From positions 1 through 60,784 of the forward strand of contig NZ_JASCIQ010000046.1 in NCBI RefSeq assembly GCF_029968035.1: DNA of 60,784 bases, written 5' to 3'. A program made the translations under genes and the position numbers. Source of the stretch: Streptomyces cavernicola. GTDB lineage: Bacteria > Actinomycetota > Actinomycetes > Streptomycetales > Streptomycetaceae. Positions 60,744-60,784 of the stretch are shown piece after piece. The notes under the pieces were generated by a model, which made no database searches, was not told the origin of the DNA, and was given only the letters and a program-made list of their open reading frames with translations. Every line of letters starts with the position of its first letter. Position 1 is the stretch's first letter.

Positions 60744-60784
60744 CCCCACCCCGCCCCTTCCCGAAAGCCTGCGGCGCTGTTCGT
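60744..60784. repeat. Left end of composite intergenic element 7 (runs off window)
   Basis: CCCCACCCCGCCCCTTCCCG begins at about 60746, followed by AAAGCCTGCGGCGCT, the same as element 3 over this stretch. The rest lies beyond the window. It sits about 80 bases upstream of the phosphatase start. Confidence 0.8.

Overview
The window reads as part of a Streptomyces chromosome. GC content is very high, codon third positions are almost all G or C, GTG and TTG starts are common, Tat-type signal peptides recur, and intergenic DNA is filled with GC-rich repeats. Gene content and order (gcvT-gcvH-glyA, an oligopeptide transporter, cysteine desulfurase and mnmA, ligA, gatC-gatA-gatB, ilvB-ilvN-ilvC, serA, proline catabolism) are the conserved core type, not an accessory island. 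No transposase, integrase, phage, CRISPR, rRNA or tRNA gene was recognised.

Layout. 1-2,000: leftward gcvT-gcvH-glyA under a tandem glycine riboswitch. 2,250-4,850: a P-loop protein and two SseB-like paralogues. 4,843-6,287: about 1.4 kb of repeats. 6,288-12,667: a five-gene oligopeptide/dipeptide ABC transporter in the order C-A-B-D-F, with hairpins on both sides of the binding-protein gene. 12,945-17,931: TRIC-type membrane protein, thioesterase-like protein, WYL regulator, TetR regulator with paired operator-like sites, small membrane proteins and an alpha/beta hydrolase. 18,044-21,151: cysteine desulfurase, a Tat-exported amidase and mnmA. 22,114-26,590: LOG protein, SDR, MetE-like protein and ligA. 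26,842-28,959: membrane GGDEF-EAL protein. 29,089-32,652: gatC, gatA, a small membrane protein, gatB. 32,838-35,677: a phospholipase C gene broken by a 740-bp tandem duplication. 35,877-42,757: MMPL transporter, acidic membrane protein, LuxR relic, sugar dehydrogenase lipoprotein, aldo/keto reductase and 2-hydroxyacid dehydrogenase. 42,976-46,038: PAS-GGDEF protein with a degenerate EAL domain. 46,072-51,819: ilvB with a leader-peptide attenuator, ilvN, ilvC, serA. 52,144-56,321: PucR-type regulator divergent from proline dehydrogenase and P5C dehydrogenase. 56,585-60,667: zinc-free-type MDR oxidoreductase, a broken divergent LysR gene, a 44-residue ORF and a Tat-exported purple acid phosphatase.

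Functional themes are serine/glycine one-carbon flow (gcv, glyA, serA), branched-chain amino acid synthesis under attenuation, proline degradation, Gln-tRNA/Asn-tRNA amidation, tRNA thiolation, and cyclic di-GMP turnover by two membrane proteins of opposite apparent bias. The most unusual structures are a family of modular intergenic elements with shared inverted ends (seven loci, next to gene 3' ends), the 740-bp duplication, the ilvB attenuator, and two regulator genes decayed by local lesions. All coordinates were read by eye; motif positions are approximate where stated.
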